64,000 bases of DNA from Mangifera indica. Taxonomy: Eukaryota; Streptophyta; Magnoliopsida; Sapindales; Anacardiaceae. Shown here in pieces: positions 12,255-23,593 of the stretch. The stretch spans positions 12,801,408-12,865,407 of the forward strand of contig NC_058150.1 in assembly GCF_011075055.1 (NCBI RefSeq). Reading direction: 5' to 3'. Below the pieces are notes generated by a model. It did no database searches. It worked only from the letters and a program-made list of their open reading frames with translations, and was not told the origin of the DNA. A program made the position numbers and the translations under genes. Every line of letters begins with the position of its first letter. Position 1 is the stretch's first letter.

Positions 12255-12620
12255 GACTTGGATTGAATATCAGACTATCCAAATTGTTCCCACTTTTTGT
12301 CTGCACAAATTGAATCCCAACTCCCTGTTTCTTTTCATATCCTCTCTTTTGCTGTCTTGCTTATCTTTCTTTCTCTGTTTTTTTCAACCTTTATTGGTGG
12401 TAATTTTACTTCACTAGCTCAAATTTTGGAGAAAGCATTAGGCCTCCTGGTTACCGCCACTGTGGTTTTCACCATTGCAATACCTTTTCGTCTGAGCCTC
12501 AAGTGTGTTTGATGGATTCTGTATGCAATCTCCCTCATCACTATTTGATATGCAGAGCTCGTTTTTAATTACTTTTTACTGTTTTACTTCTTTTTGTTGT
12601 AATTGTGGTGGAATATGAAT
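12255..12620 (+). pseudogene. Decayed small membrane-protein gene, fragment B
   Basis: Reading from 12297, the frame gives LPVSFHILSFAVLLIFLSLF, then FSTFIGGNFTSLAQILEKAL, then VVFTIAIPFRLSLKCV. It then meets TGA, continues WILYAISLITI and meets a second TGA. Upstream there is no clean start. It is the better-preserved sister of fragment A, with two stops in what should be the last transmembrane helix. Confidence 0.6.
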
Positions 12621-13688
12621 AAAGAATTGAAGATATGTTCTTGTAATTGTGAATATTTGGGTCATTATTTATTATGTAGCAGGAAAGAGAAAGACATCTC
12701 GGTCCAAACAGTAGAATGAGGGGTAGAGGGGGTTTTTTTTAATTGAAAAAATCAACCTTTTTCAGTTTTTTTCTTTTGACATGATTAAATTTAATCGAAC
12801 TTAACTATTTTTAAAAGGTTAATTTTTTCAATAAAAATTTTAAAAATTAAGTCATTTCAGTAAAAATCAAAATTATATCTTTAATAGAAAAAATGTAATA
12901 ATTTCATATTTTCAAATATTGTTATCCCTTGGATTATATACATGCAATTAAAATTTGAATTCAAAGTTGGATACCCAGATGGAATTTTGGGACATTGACT
13001 TGGAGCCATTGTCTTTTTATGTTAATTACTTTTGCATCATCTTCTTTTTTCTGGTTGTAAATTGCTTGAGAGTTATCTTATTGTTATTGTAATTTTCATG
13101 CCTTTCTTATTGTTGATTGGTGTAATAGTTTTTACATGATTTCTGGGAGTACATGTACATTATTCCACTACCACAATTGATAAATCCATAGCTATATGTA
13201 AAAATGTCACCTTAATTTATGTTAACTGTAGTTTATTTATTTTTATTGATGTAATCTATGTTATCATACGATAAAACTCCTCTTCAATTGAACGCATAAT
13301 AACCAACACTGATGTGACTAATTAGTAACGAACTATAAGAATAATGACTAGATACGTAATCTATTCATCAATCATATAGAAACTCAGTATCTAAAAGGTT
13401 ATTTTCCTATTCTCTAAATGTGTCCATAAGGAAAGCAATTGACTCATATGAAATCAAGATCATGGTATCAATGTAATCATTTTGTTTCAAAATATGCAAT
13501 ATCAAATACCTGAAATGTTATTAATCAACTCATGTATACGACTAAAACTTAATACATATTAACCAATCAATACAAAATATATATATAAAATTGACATACT
13601 ATACAACAAAAAAAATAAGAATATTCATAAGTTTATATATAATACAAAAAATCAAAGAATTGAATTCCCGTCATGCTTCCATATTTTT
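12621..13688. other. Intergenic, nothing recognised
   Basis: AT-rich sequence with no coding or RNA signature seen. It sits just past the 3' end of the minus-strand Ulp1-type pseudogene. Confidence 0.4.
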
Positions 13689-16600
13689 TATACAACCATA
13701 CAACTCATGACAGAAGCATTCTTTGCCCTAAAAGTTAATCTCTTGCCAGTGGTGAAATACTCTAAAATATATAATGAGAATATCCCGCAGTCACCGGAGG
13801 CAAGACCTTGTTGTGGTACATCTATGCATCTCGTGATGGTCAATGGTTCTAACTTTGGCTCAAGACCCTGTGACTCTCAATAGTTGGTTGCATTAATAAT
13901 AGACGAAAGATAAGAATAACGTTTCATAGCCTCCAAGAACTTCTCTGTAGAGTAAAAAAATGTTTTCGATGACTCATACACCATCAAAGTCAACGCATTT
14001 AGGTCTAATTCACCGCATGCCCAGTGTTGAGATTCATAATTGATCGGAATATAAACCTATAATAAAATAAATTCATTACCATCAGTCAAAATTTGTCTAA
14101 TATACTTTATCGAAATAATATATAAATATCAATTTAAATAATACAAACCCAATCAACATTAGCCCATGAGATATAACCTCTATGTAAGTTTGGATCATTT
14201 ATCCCTTCAATCGGATCTAATAATAATCGTGGTCATCGATAATTATCTAACCCATAATTTTCTCGTTCTTTGATTATATGCGGTAACCACTCATCAAAAG
14301 AAGTTTCGACACAAGTCCATTTAGCGGATGGAAATGTATGTCGTAATACCACTAAATAACTATCGATATGCTGAAAAGTAAAATAATATTACAACAAGTG
14401 AGCAAACATTATAAAATAATAATATAATCTAAAAATAATATAACTTTTGCCTTTTAAAGATTAATATACCTAATCCAGTAGCCATTGGTTATTTTCACAT
14501 AATAGCTTCCACCACTTTATTTTATCGCATGGTCCATATAAATAAGTGTTGCCCAAACCCGGTTCTGGAGGGTTCCCGTACCATTGCAAATATTCCCACA
14601 TATTATTTTTTATATCCTCTTTGCAGGTTGCCTGCAACACCGCCCGTGCACGACGATGTTCGAAAGGATCAGTGTATGGGCTCCGAAGTGCTTTACCCTT
14701 CTTCATTATCCTTCCATGTAATGTCCTCCGAGTAATGGAATGGTGCTCTGATTGAGTTTTATTTGTGACATCCATTGTTTGTTGGATATTCGTATCAAAC
14801 CGATCAAAATACTCAAACAGCACTTCTGTTGGCTCATCTTGAAAATAAAAAACAAAACATTTATCAATTTTCAAAATAACATCATTCAATTATTAAAAAA
14901 TGCAAAATGTCAAAATATAGTTTAAAGATATACCACTTCAGTTAGGCTTGGTGGGTTTGTATGGTGCGTATGTTGAAGCTCTGTCAACTTAGCTTCTATA
15001 GATGCTTGACGTGCTTCAAGTAGTGTTTGTCGTTCATCGATGTTTCCAAGCCGTTCATCAATTTTTTACATGAACCCTTGTAGAAGCTCTTAAAGTCTAT
15101 CAAATTTATCATCATCTTTCCGGGTAGATGCACTTGGAATATTGTAAATATGTGTTTCTTCAGCCAGCTGAGGCGATGATGTAAAAGCACTACGCTCAGG
15201 TTGCAGCATAGCCAATGGCACATGACTACTTATAAATGAACTCCGTCGCCTACGAACAGGAGTACTCCAACTGACAGGTGTAGGTTGGATATCTGGAGGG
15301 GATGTAACACCATGTAGGATGTCTAGAGGGGATGTTACACCAAGTAGGATCTCTGGAGGGGATGAAGGTACGACAGGAGAAGTAATATCAGATTCTTCTG
15401 AATCATCAATGTCATCTATAACATCTTCATAATACGATGATTGCCTCTCAACTTTGGATGCAATCATACGAGAGGTGACAACATCCTAAAGATATTCAAA
15501 TCAAGTTTATTAAGAGAGGTTTAAAGTGAACTAATAATAAAGTATGTATCATGCATAAGAACTTACTTCAAAAGAGTTTAAAATACGATCCATCTCCTCC
15601 TAACTTGGAACTTCTAAACTTCTCCACCTCAACATTCGAGGGATTGTCTTAACCGATTTACAAACCACAAAACTTTCCAAATTATTAAGCGTCTCGTATA
15701 TCCAAATCTGTCATTCAAAAATGCACATACTATAAATAAATAAAATGAGCAGACATATATACTTATGAAATATTAAAAAGGGATTAATATTACTGAAATG
15801 CTAAGGTACATCCTCGTATACTATAAGTTAATATTGGGATATCATTTGAATTTGGTAGATACAATCTACAAACTTCATTGTATTGTTTTAGTAAAGCATC
15901 ACCTAAAGATTTCACTGTCATCCTCCAAACAAGAATACCCTAAGGATATGAGTTAAAAGTATCCCAGTCATCAAAAATACTTAAAATATTCTCTAGAATA
16001 GTTTTTCTATTGTCTGATCCCAATAATGCAAAATGAAGTAGATATAAAACATATATTTTAATGACATCCTCATCATTGTCTACCCATACTCTTTTTTTAA
16101 ATACTGCTACTAAATCACCATAGGTAACAACCTTTTTGCCTGGAAAATACTAAGATTTCAATCGTGATTTTCCTATAACCTTCCTCTTAACCATTTCCCT
16201 ACTGAATTTTAATCTTGTTATTAGAGCAAATTCAACAAGACCAAATCTGCAGTCCACCCCATTAAGCCGAAACCACAATTCCTCTCCCACCACTCATTTG
16301 TTGATTTGCCGAAATAGCACAGAATGTAATAAACTGGAGGTATGCTTCAAAGTATCCATCTATGAAAATCGCTCGAAGCAACATGTTTTAAACAATTTTT
16401 TCTAGGCATTAGTAAGGGCATTTCTGATTTCTTTGATAGTTTTCGTATGACCTTTGACTTTTAACTTCACAAAAATATAATGGCTGTCATTATACCTCAT
16501 TTCCTTAGGAAGTTCATTAACTCCATTTTCCTAAAAGTAATCAACATGTTCAAAAAAATAAGGAAAATGTTGAAAGGTTAAGGTAATATAACTAATATAA

Positions 16601-17249
16601 TCCAACAAATTGCAAACATGTGAGAAAAAATGTGAAGAGGTGCGTGGAAGTGCAAAGGGGTCCGGGAAAATGTTAAGGGGTGCGTGAAAGTGTGAAAGGA
16701 TGCGGGAAAATGTTAAGGGGTGCGTGGCTGTGCAAAAGGGTGCGGCAAACTGTGAAGGGGTGCGTGGCTGAGTGAAGGGTGCGTGGAAGTGCTGCTAAAA
16801 GGGTGCGTCGGGTGCGTGGATGAGTGAAGGGTGCATGGAAGTGCTGCTAAAGGGGTGTGTGGATGAGTGAAAGGTGCGTGGAAGTGCTACTAAAGGGGTG
16901 CGTCGGGTGCGTGAACGAGTGAAGGGTGCGTGGAAGTGCTAAGGGGTACGACGAAACGTGAAAGGGTGCGGGAAAATGTGAATGTGTTAACGGTATGAAA
17001 TCAACCAATGCAATGCAATAAATCTGGCAAATCACATCCAGAACTAACACAGTCAAACCGGCAAATCAATCACAAACCCTAAACAATGAACAACTAATCC
17101 ATATACATACATCCAACCAACCAAACAAAAACCTAAATCTCATACAATGTGCCAAAGTCGAAGCGGAAATATAATGTGACAATGTCGAATCAATGGTAAC
17201 AACAAATACGCACCTGAGACGACTGAGACGACTCAGACGACATTACCAT
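13689..17249 (-). pseudogene. Ulp1-type cysteine protease / DUF1985 transposon protein, broken
   Basis: Read on the minus strand. A likely first exon starts at 17249 (MVMSSESSQSSQ) and ends at a GTGCGT donor at 17213. A DUF1985-like segment covers about 16286-15790 (ELWFRLNG, RFGLVEFALITRLKF). A short exon at 15712-15567 has IPRMLRWRSLEVPS. A Ser/Pro-rich linker with repeated VTSPPDI phrases lies at 15467-15090. A further exon covers 14889-14467. The C48 peptidase domain follows at about 14370-13689: WLPHIIKERENYG, an intron, then INYESQHWACGELDLNALTL and QQGLASGDCGIFSLYILEY. The usual catalytic His (HW), Asp (ELDL), Gln and Cys (GDCG) are all recognisable. In-frame stops interrupt the DUF1985 part (two), the short exon (one) and the protease part (two). 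Such proteins are carried by plant Mutator-like and CACTA-like elements; which one cannot be told here. Confidence 0.8.
16621..16995 (+). repeat. Tandem array 1, GGGTGCG core
   Basis: Imperfect short tandem repeats with the core AAGGGTGCG or AAGGGGTGCG recur roughly every 20-35 bp. The linkers vary (TGGAAGTGC, TGGCTGAGTG, GGAAAATGTT). The array lies within the first intron of the minus-strand Ulp1-type gene. Its core is the reverse complement of the core of array 2. Confidence 0.85.
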
Positions 17250-17398
17250 AGTTTTTCGACAACGATTTTCTGACGGTGAATCGAGTGTGAGTAATTTTGG
17301 TTTTGGCAAGACTGTCAATGTTTGTTGAAGTTTTGATTTGCAAAATGAAAGTTATTAGAAAAAGTTAGGGTTAAGTTTCAAACTGAAACGCTACGCGC

Positions 17399-18392
17399 CA
17401 CGCACCCAACAGTGAGTTATCGCACAATTCCACTCACCCTTTCAGAAAATGTCGCACCCTTTCAAAAATGGTCATACCCTTTCAAGCACCCTCCACGCTT
17501 ACCATACCCTTTCAGTAATTCCCACACCCTTTCAGAAGCTGTCGCACCCTTTCAGAAACTGTCGCACCATTTCCGTAATTGTCGCACCCTTTTAGAAACT
17601 ACCACACCTTTTTCGCAATTGTCGCACCCTTTCAGAAGTTGCCGCACCCTTTCCGCAATTGCCACAATTTCTACACACCCTTCATGGTTGGTGCACCCTT
17701 TCAGCAATTCTCGCATCCTTTCAGAAGCTGTCGCACCCTTTCTGTAATTATCGTACCCTTTCCGTACCCTTTCAGAAGTTGTCGCACCCTTTTCATAGTT
17801 GCTGCACCCTTTCAAAAGTTGTCGCACCATTTTCGCAATTGTTGCACCCTTTCAGAAGCTGTCGCACCCTTTCAGAAGTTGTCGCACCCTTTTCGTAATT
17901 GTCACACCCTTTCTGCAATTGTCGCACCCTTTTCGCATCCTTTCAGAACCCTTTCAGAAGCTGCCGCACCCTTTCAAAAGTTGTCGCACCCTTTCTGTAA
18001 TTGTCGCACCTTTTTTCACACCCTTTCAGAAGCTGCCGCACTCTTTTCGCAATTACCGCACCCTTTTAGAAGCTGTCGCACCCTTTTAGAAGTTGTCGTA
18101 CCTTTTTCGTAATTGTCGCACCCTTTCAGAAGCTATCGCACCCTTTCCACAATTGTCGCACCCTTTTCGCAATTGCTGCACCTTTTCAAAAGCTGTCGCA
18201 CCCTTTCAGTAATTCCCGCACCCTTTTAGAAACTGCCACACCGTCCAAGCACCCTTTCAGAAATTCCCGCACCCGTTTCCAAAGTCCCGCACCCACACCC
18301 CTTTCCACAAGGTTTCCGCACCCCTTTCCAAATTCCCGGATCTCTTTGCATAACCTGTTTGAGAAGAAAACGCACCGTTTCAAGTAAAACAT
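17399..18392 (-). repeat. Tandem array 2, CGCACCCTTT core
   Basis: About 1 kb of roughly 20-bp units of the form GTCGCACCCTTTCAGAAGYT, alternating with GTCGCACCCTTTTCGCAATT. Roughly 40 cores can be counted. The last units (18240-18392) diverge toward CGCACCCCTTTCC. Several phases lack stops, producing spurious open frames on both strands. On the minus strand the core reads AAAGGGTGCG, so arrays 1 and 2 point at each other across the ~400 bp holding the first exon of the protease gene. Confidence 0.9.
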
Positions 18393-19207
18393 ACCGTTTT
18401 CGATATATGCATTGTTTTCTATATAAAAGAATCAATTATTTTATAAAAATTAATTTGTTTTTCAATTTATAAATTTTATTCATTACAGATAATTTAGAAA
18501 AAAACTTAACATTTTTTTATATATAACAATCAATTATTTTATAAAATATTAATCTATTTTTTAATTTATAAATTTTATTCATTATAGATAATTTACAGAA
18601 AAACGTTATATTTTTTATATATAAGAATAAATTATTTTATAAAATATTAATTTGTTTTATAATTTATAAATATTACGGTAATTTAATCTTAATACTTTTC
18701 GTGAAAGGGAAGCAATTAATCGGGAAAATGCTACGGTAAAGTGAAAAATTATACTAAGGGTATTTTTGGAATGAAAATAACGGTTTGCTTAAAAAAGTAA
18801 AAAGGAGTAATTATTGCCGAAACAAGTTTAGGCGGGAATGCGGCTACCTATTTTAATTAATATCCCCTCAATTAATATAAAAAATTGACTTTTTTTAAAA
18901 AAATCATTACAAAAGCTTGAATCAAAACTATATTTTTCATATTTAAATATATATATATAATTATTTTAATGTTAAATTATATATTTAATTATAAATTATA
19001 CAAAAGTTTTTAATAATTAACATCACTGATCAACCGATCCAACCACTTAATAGCCTGATCACTCCACCGATTGGATATCATGTCCAATTATAAAAACATT
19101 GTTCTACAGCTGTTGCAAGCTCTTTTTATTAAGGCCCGGATCAGCCAGTCCCTAGGATCCGGCCCGGACCATGGGCAGGCCCTCGTTTCGTCAGCTTTAT
19201 ATAGCTT
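18393..19207. other. AT-rich flank with a GC-rich repeat scrap
   Basis: 18420-18690 has three diverged copies of a ~85-bp AT-rich phrase (AAGAATcAATTATTTTATAAAA...). 19128-19190 is GC-rich (GGCCCGGATCAGCC, GGCCCGGACCATGG), like the scraps at 22.2 and 23.0 kb. No gene is seen. Confidence 0.45.
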
Positions 19208-19427
19208 ATGACTGCAGATAAAAATGGTTGGAAACCAGTGAATGGAATATTTAAATATTAATTGTACATCTTGCATTAATCAGCGTGGACTGGGAGAGTG
19301 TGGTAGTAATAGTAACAGAGAGTGAGTTTATTTCAAATTTTAAATTTGCTTCTACAAAGCCCAACGAAGTAGCCCTAATTCCTGTACTTACACTGAAGGG
19401 TATCTCTGTTTTTCTTATTCAAAAGCC
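19208..19427 (+). promoter_or_regulatory. Upstream region of HLH-BED-hAT copy 2
   Basis: This is the counterpart of 9181-9373, with conserved blocks AAAATGGTTGGAAACCAGTG, TATTTAAATATTAATTGTAC and TTGCATTAATCAGCG. The segment just before the ATG (CTGTTTTTCTTATTCAAAAGCC) is also shared with copy 1. Copy 2 carries extra sequence (about 19300-19370) relative to copy 1. The TATTTAAATA core is the best TATA candidate. Confidence 0.5.
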
Positions 19428-21635
19428 ATGGAAGCAATATCCGTTGGATCTGATCCTCGTCTTTATTTTCAAGTTAAGTATATGTTTTCTCAGTTATTCG
19501 TGTTAAATCTATACATCTCTCTGATATCTGTGTAATTTCTGTAGGTGGGAAAGATCAAAATCAGTGAGGGAATGAAATGTTTGCAAGAATTAGTACAATG
19601 GTACAAAAGCAACTTCACCCCAGAAAATGCTGCAATCCTTGATGAATCCATGACCTACCTTCAATCTCTTCAACGACAAGTACAGGTAACCTTTCATACT
19701 GTCCGTCATGTTTAAAACTGGTTTTGGTTTTCTATTCAAGTACACTTATTTCAAATATTAACATCTGGGTCCTTAAATTGAGCTGAAACTATTCAAACCT
19801 GAAGAACAAAATGCCACTAAGTGTTTCTTGGCCAATGTCTCCTTCCTTGCCGGATTGTCTTAAATGTGTTTCAATGGAGTTGCTTGATTTTATAATTTTT
19901 TTATTGGGTATTAAGTCATAGAGTTTATGCATATTAACAGGAAACCATTGAAATAAAACAACAAAATGACAAATTTAGAACTACTCTAAACGAAGAGATG
20001 GTGCTGGATGCAAATTTGGAGAATTCATCGGGATTCAAACGAAAAAGGTGTTCGAATGATTGGGAAAACTTCATTTTTGTGGACTCAAATGGGGAGGAAA
20101 GGGCTCAGTGTAAATATTGTAAGAGAGACATAGTAGTATCAAGTAAGAGTGAAACCAGATTTCTCATATGTCATTTACAAATATGCCCTAATTTGAGGAA
20201 TCCAAATGCAGGAGCAAATAAAGCAAAAGAGGAATGTGTGGTTGATCGAGAATTGAATGGCTTTGATGTGATACGAAAGATTATTAAGTATGGGCTAAAC
20301 GGGATAAAGAATGGTATAGTTGATGTTTACAAACAAGAAAAAGATGAACTTTGTGGATATTTGGAAAAAATCCCATCTCGTTTTACTTTAGCTTTTGAGG
20401 TGTTTTCCACTAGGGACAGTTCCCTTTCATATTTGGCTATCAAAGTTGGATTTATTGATGATAAATGGAAACAGAAGGCTAGGATAATATGTTTAGAAGA
20501 AGTTTCTTTAGGTTCATATGAAAAAGTTTTGAAGCGTTCGCTTGAGAATTTTAACATTGACAAAAAGATATGCTTTGTTCATTGCAGCTATTTCAGCAGT
20601 GCTGAAATTAAAAGGATCAATGACATTTTTGAACGAGGTTCGCTTCCAATCATTGTGAACTTTGTGCCAGTTTTTTCTTTACTAGAGCATCTTGAACATC
20701 ATGTATTATGGGGTGGATGGCCATACAAAATTTTAGATAAAGTGAGAAGTCTTGTGGGCTATGTCAGGTCCTCAACAAATGGTAATAAGTTCCAATCTTC
20801 TGTTAAAAAGGCTCTATCCATGGGCAAAAAAATTACATCTCAAAATTTTCCTCCTGAACCATATGAGAATGTGTATTTGCTTGAGTGGGTTATTGGATAT
20901 AAAGAAGCACTTTTTGAACTGGGGCATATAGATACAAATTGCAATTCAATAAATTTTACGAAGGAGGATTGGGATAAGACAATCGCACTGCATAGCATTC
21001 TGAAAGTGGTAAAAGGTGCTTTTCGTAGCTTGTATAATTGCAAAATTATCACTGCACTCTTGCATTTCCAAGTGGTCTTTGACATTTATTTTAATCTGCT
21101 TCAATGGAAAAACAGTGATGATCATTATGTTCGAGAGATAGCATCAGGGTTTGGTGAATTTTGTGATCAGTTGTGGAACAATTGTAAGATTTTAGTGATG
21201 AATGTAATTGTTGATCCACGTTTCAAAATGGATGGCATAGAACAGTGGTTCAAAGAGAGTTACGGCAATGAGGCAGACACTTACCTTCAGCAAATCATTG
21301 AAGTTACTACAAATGTTTATATTGAATATGCAAGGGGCATCAACTATGGTGATAGTGCTATCTCAAATGCTTCACCAGAAGTAGAACTCAATAGCTATTT
21401 CAAAGATCCTAAAGTTGATTCTGGTGAAGAGTTTGACATTTTAACTTGGTGGCATCTCAATGCTTCCACTTATCCCACACTTGCAAGGATTGCACGAGAT
21501 TTTCTGCCAGTGCCTAAATTTACAGGATTTGGTTATTCCGTGGTGGCAGATGATGAACAGATTTTGATGAATCCAGACTTGGATGGTTATCTAAAACTAG
21601 TTATGTTACAAACAAAACTTTGGTTGTCTTACTGA
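19428..21635 (+). CDS. HLH-BED-hAT fusion protein, copy 2 (open)
   Basis: Exons 19428-19472, 19545-19685 and 19941-21635 join in phase 0 to a 626-residue protein. Residues 1-62 (exons 1-2) end in a helix-loop-helix-like segment: KISEGMKCLQELV, a loop longer than usual, then AAILDESMTYLQSLQRQVQ. This matches the second-helix wording of plant bHLH factors (MLDEAIEYLKSLQ), but the basic DNA-contacting region is missing. From about residue 95 there is a BED finger (CKYCKRDI ... HLQICPN). A DUF4413-like stretch follows (DPRFKMDGIEQWFKE). The end is a hAT dimerisation block (FDILTWWHLNASTYPTLARI). The usual hAT catalytic landmarks (HVRCCAH, RWNST) are not recognisable, so it is more likely a domesticated nuclear DNA-binding or dimerising protein than an active transposase. 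Splicing is inferred from consensus sites conserved in copy 1. Confidence 0.8.
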
Positions 21636-22220
21636 ATATATGAAATTAAGTTTCTGTAGCCTCTTGAAAGTTGAATCCCCTTACTAATTTGAAACACCTG
21701 AAATTTTGCAGTGCATGTGTTTATACAGCTCCATTTAAAGTTCTTATTGTTTAGTTTCTTATTGCTTACCATGAATATGAAGTCTTTACTAATTTGGAGA
21801 TTCAGAAACAAGAATCAAAGTGTATCAATTGTAGACATGTGCATCTGTTCAATTACTAATTATTAGAAATATTCCTAAATGGTAAGATTCGTAGTACTAA
21901 TATTGGTAGGGGGCATTTTCAATGGAACGCCCCTCCATAAATAGGCGTATGCCGCGATGAGCAGTGTGCAGAAAGTATTCTTTATTGGGACTTAGATTTA
22001 GATTTGATTGGGGTTTGAGTTGGAAAACAATGAGAAAGGTTAGTGAGGACATTTTGTTTTGGACGTTGAAGATGAGAATGGTGAGTGCATTTTCGTTATA
22101 CAAACAAAAGACAGAACAGTAATTTAAACTGATTTATATACCAGATTTTACCTGATTCAGGCGACACGTTGAACCTTTTTGTACTTGGACTTATTATTCA
22201 CGAGCTATGTAGTTATTCAA
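21636..22220. other. 3' flank of copy 2, nothing recognised
   Basis: No gene is seen. The similarity to copy 1 stops at about the end of the coding region, because the membrane-protein fragments after copy 1 have no counterpart here. Confidence 0.4.
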
Positions 22221-22400
22221 CACTTTATGTATACACGTTAATTGGGCTAGGCCCGGCCCAAAGCATGAAAGGAAAGCCTGGCATGAGAAGACCCTGTCTG
22301 GTACTGTAGTATGTCGCGCTAGGCCCATGGTCCTATCAGACCGGACTTGGGGTTTTACTATGAAGCCATGGGCTACGCGCCCGGATTGATACTGTATATA
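22221..22400. repeat. GC-rich dispersed repeat scrap
   Basis: Islands such as GGGCTAGGCCCGGCCCAAAG, GCGCTAGGCCCATGG and GCCATGGGCTACGCGCCCGG stand out from AT-rich surroundings. Similar wording recurs at 19128-19190 and 23031-23098 (GGGTTGGGCC, GGGCTGGCCTGACCC). This is the style of a dispersed plant repeat; its class is not determined. Confidence 0.5.
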
Positions 22401-23593
22401 AAAAAAATATATTTTTTTCCTTCTACCTTGTGGCGAAAGCAAGCTTCTGCCAAGGCAGAGGCAGAATTTGCATTTGCCACTTGGTACGCAAAAGCCATTA
22501 GTCTCTGCTTAATTTTTTTATATAAACCTATTTAATTTTTCTTTATTTTCATTTTTATTTATAAATCTCTCAATCTTAATTATTTCATTATATTTTCAAT
22601 CTCATTTTCTCTTATCAACTCTCTTTCAAAAAATATCTGAATTCGCAAATAATAATTTTTTGTGTTTAAATTTCATTTTTATTTTAATTTTATCATTACA
22701 AAATATTTTAATTCGTAAATAATAATTTTTTGTCTTTAAAGAATTTAGAAATTTAGATGTAGAAGATGAGTAGATAAATATTATATAGTAGATATATTTT
22801 ATTTATATTTTGTAATTTACACAGTATGTAAATTAATTAATTTATACTATGTTATCAATTTATAATATTTTTTATTATATAATTATGATATTTCTCTATT
22901 ATAAGTGAGAGATTATAAATAAAATATTCGGGGTACTATCTTTGGTTTTAATAATTAAAAAATAATTTGTGTTTAAAAATTTTAATTAAATTTTTTTTTT
23001 TAAATATTGATTAAATGGGTTGGGCCTTATATATCAATGGGCTGGCCTGACCCATTAGCCCGATGGACTGAGTCATGACCGACCCAGCCCATTGACACCT
23101 TTGATTTTATGTGTTTCTATCAAATAAGTAGGATGCAGTCTAAGCTAGATAAGGATCAAATATTAGTTTGGCTTGAATATGTTGAATTCAAACTTAAAAA
23201 ATTTCAACTTATTAATCTTGAGTTTGGCTTGAAATCGGCACCTCACTAATGTTGCCACATCAAAGCTTTTTTTGCCAACAATTTTTCTTTTTCTTCTCTA
23301 GCAATTGTTCTTTTTTTTCCCTTCGGTGTTACCATTTACCAATTAAACGAACTAAGTTCGATTTTAAACTAGTCATTCAAGATTCAAACCAAGTTTAAGC
23401 TAACTTTTTTTCAAACTCATTTTGAATCCATTCTTGTGTATGGTAGTGATATACTTTCATTGAATATATGTATTTGATATATAGATTAAATATTATTAAA
23501 TCACATAATGATAAATAACTTGTATACATAAATCATCTATGCATCAAATTGTATACTAAAAAATGTGTACACATAGTTTTATTATTTTAGATA
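22401..23593. other. AT-rich intergenic with a second GC-rich scrap
   Basis: Low-complexity AT-rich DNA with no gene. The 23031-23098 stretch repeats GGGCTGG/CCAGCCC phrases. The last 9 bases before the next feature (23585-23593) form the left target-site copy of MITE 1. Confidence 0.4.

Noticed and set aside
17412..18112. Overlapping 90-177-codon frames on both strands with HPFRSCRTL-like periodicity
   Set aside because: They are translations of the ~20-bp CGCACCCTTT tandem array in several phases, with no independent coding evidence.
17399..18392. Regular short repeats suggesting a CRISPR array
   Set aside because: Units are head-to-tail without unique spacers, and the host is a plant nucleus.
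20327..21085. Minus-strand frames inside the HLH-BED-hAT gene
   Set aside because: Shadows of the plus-strand exon; no domain.
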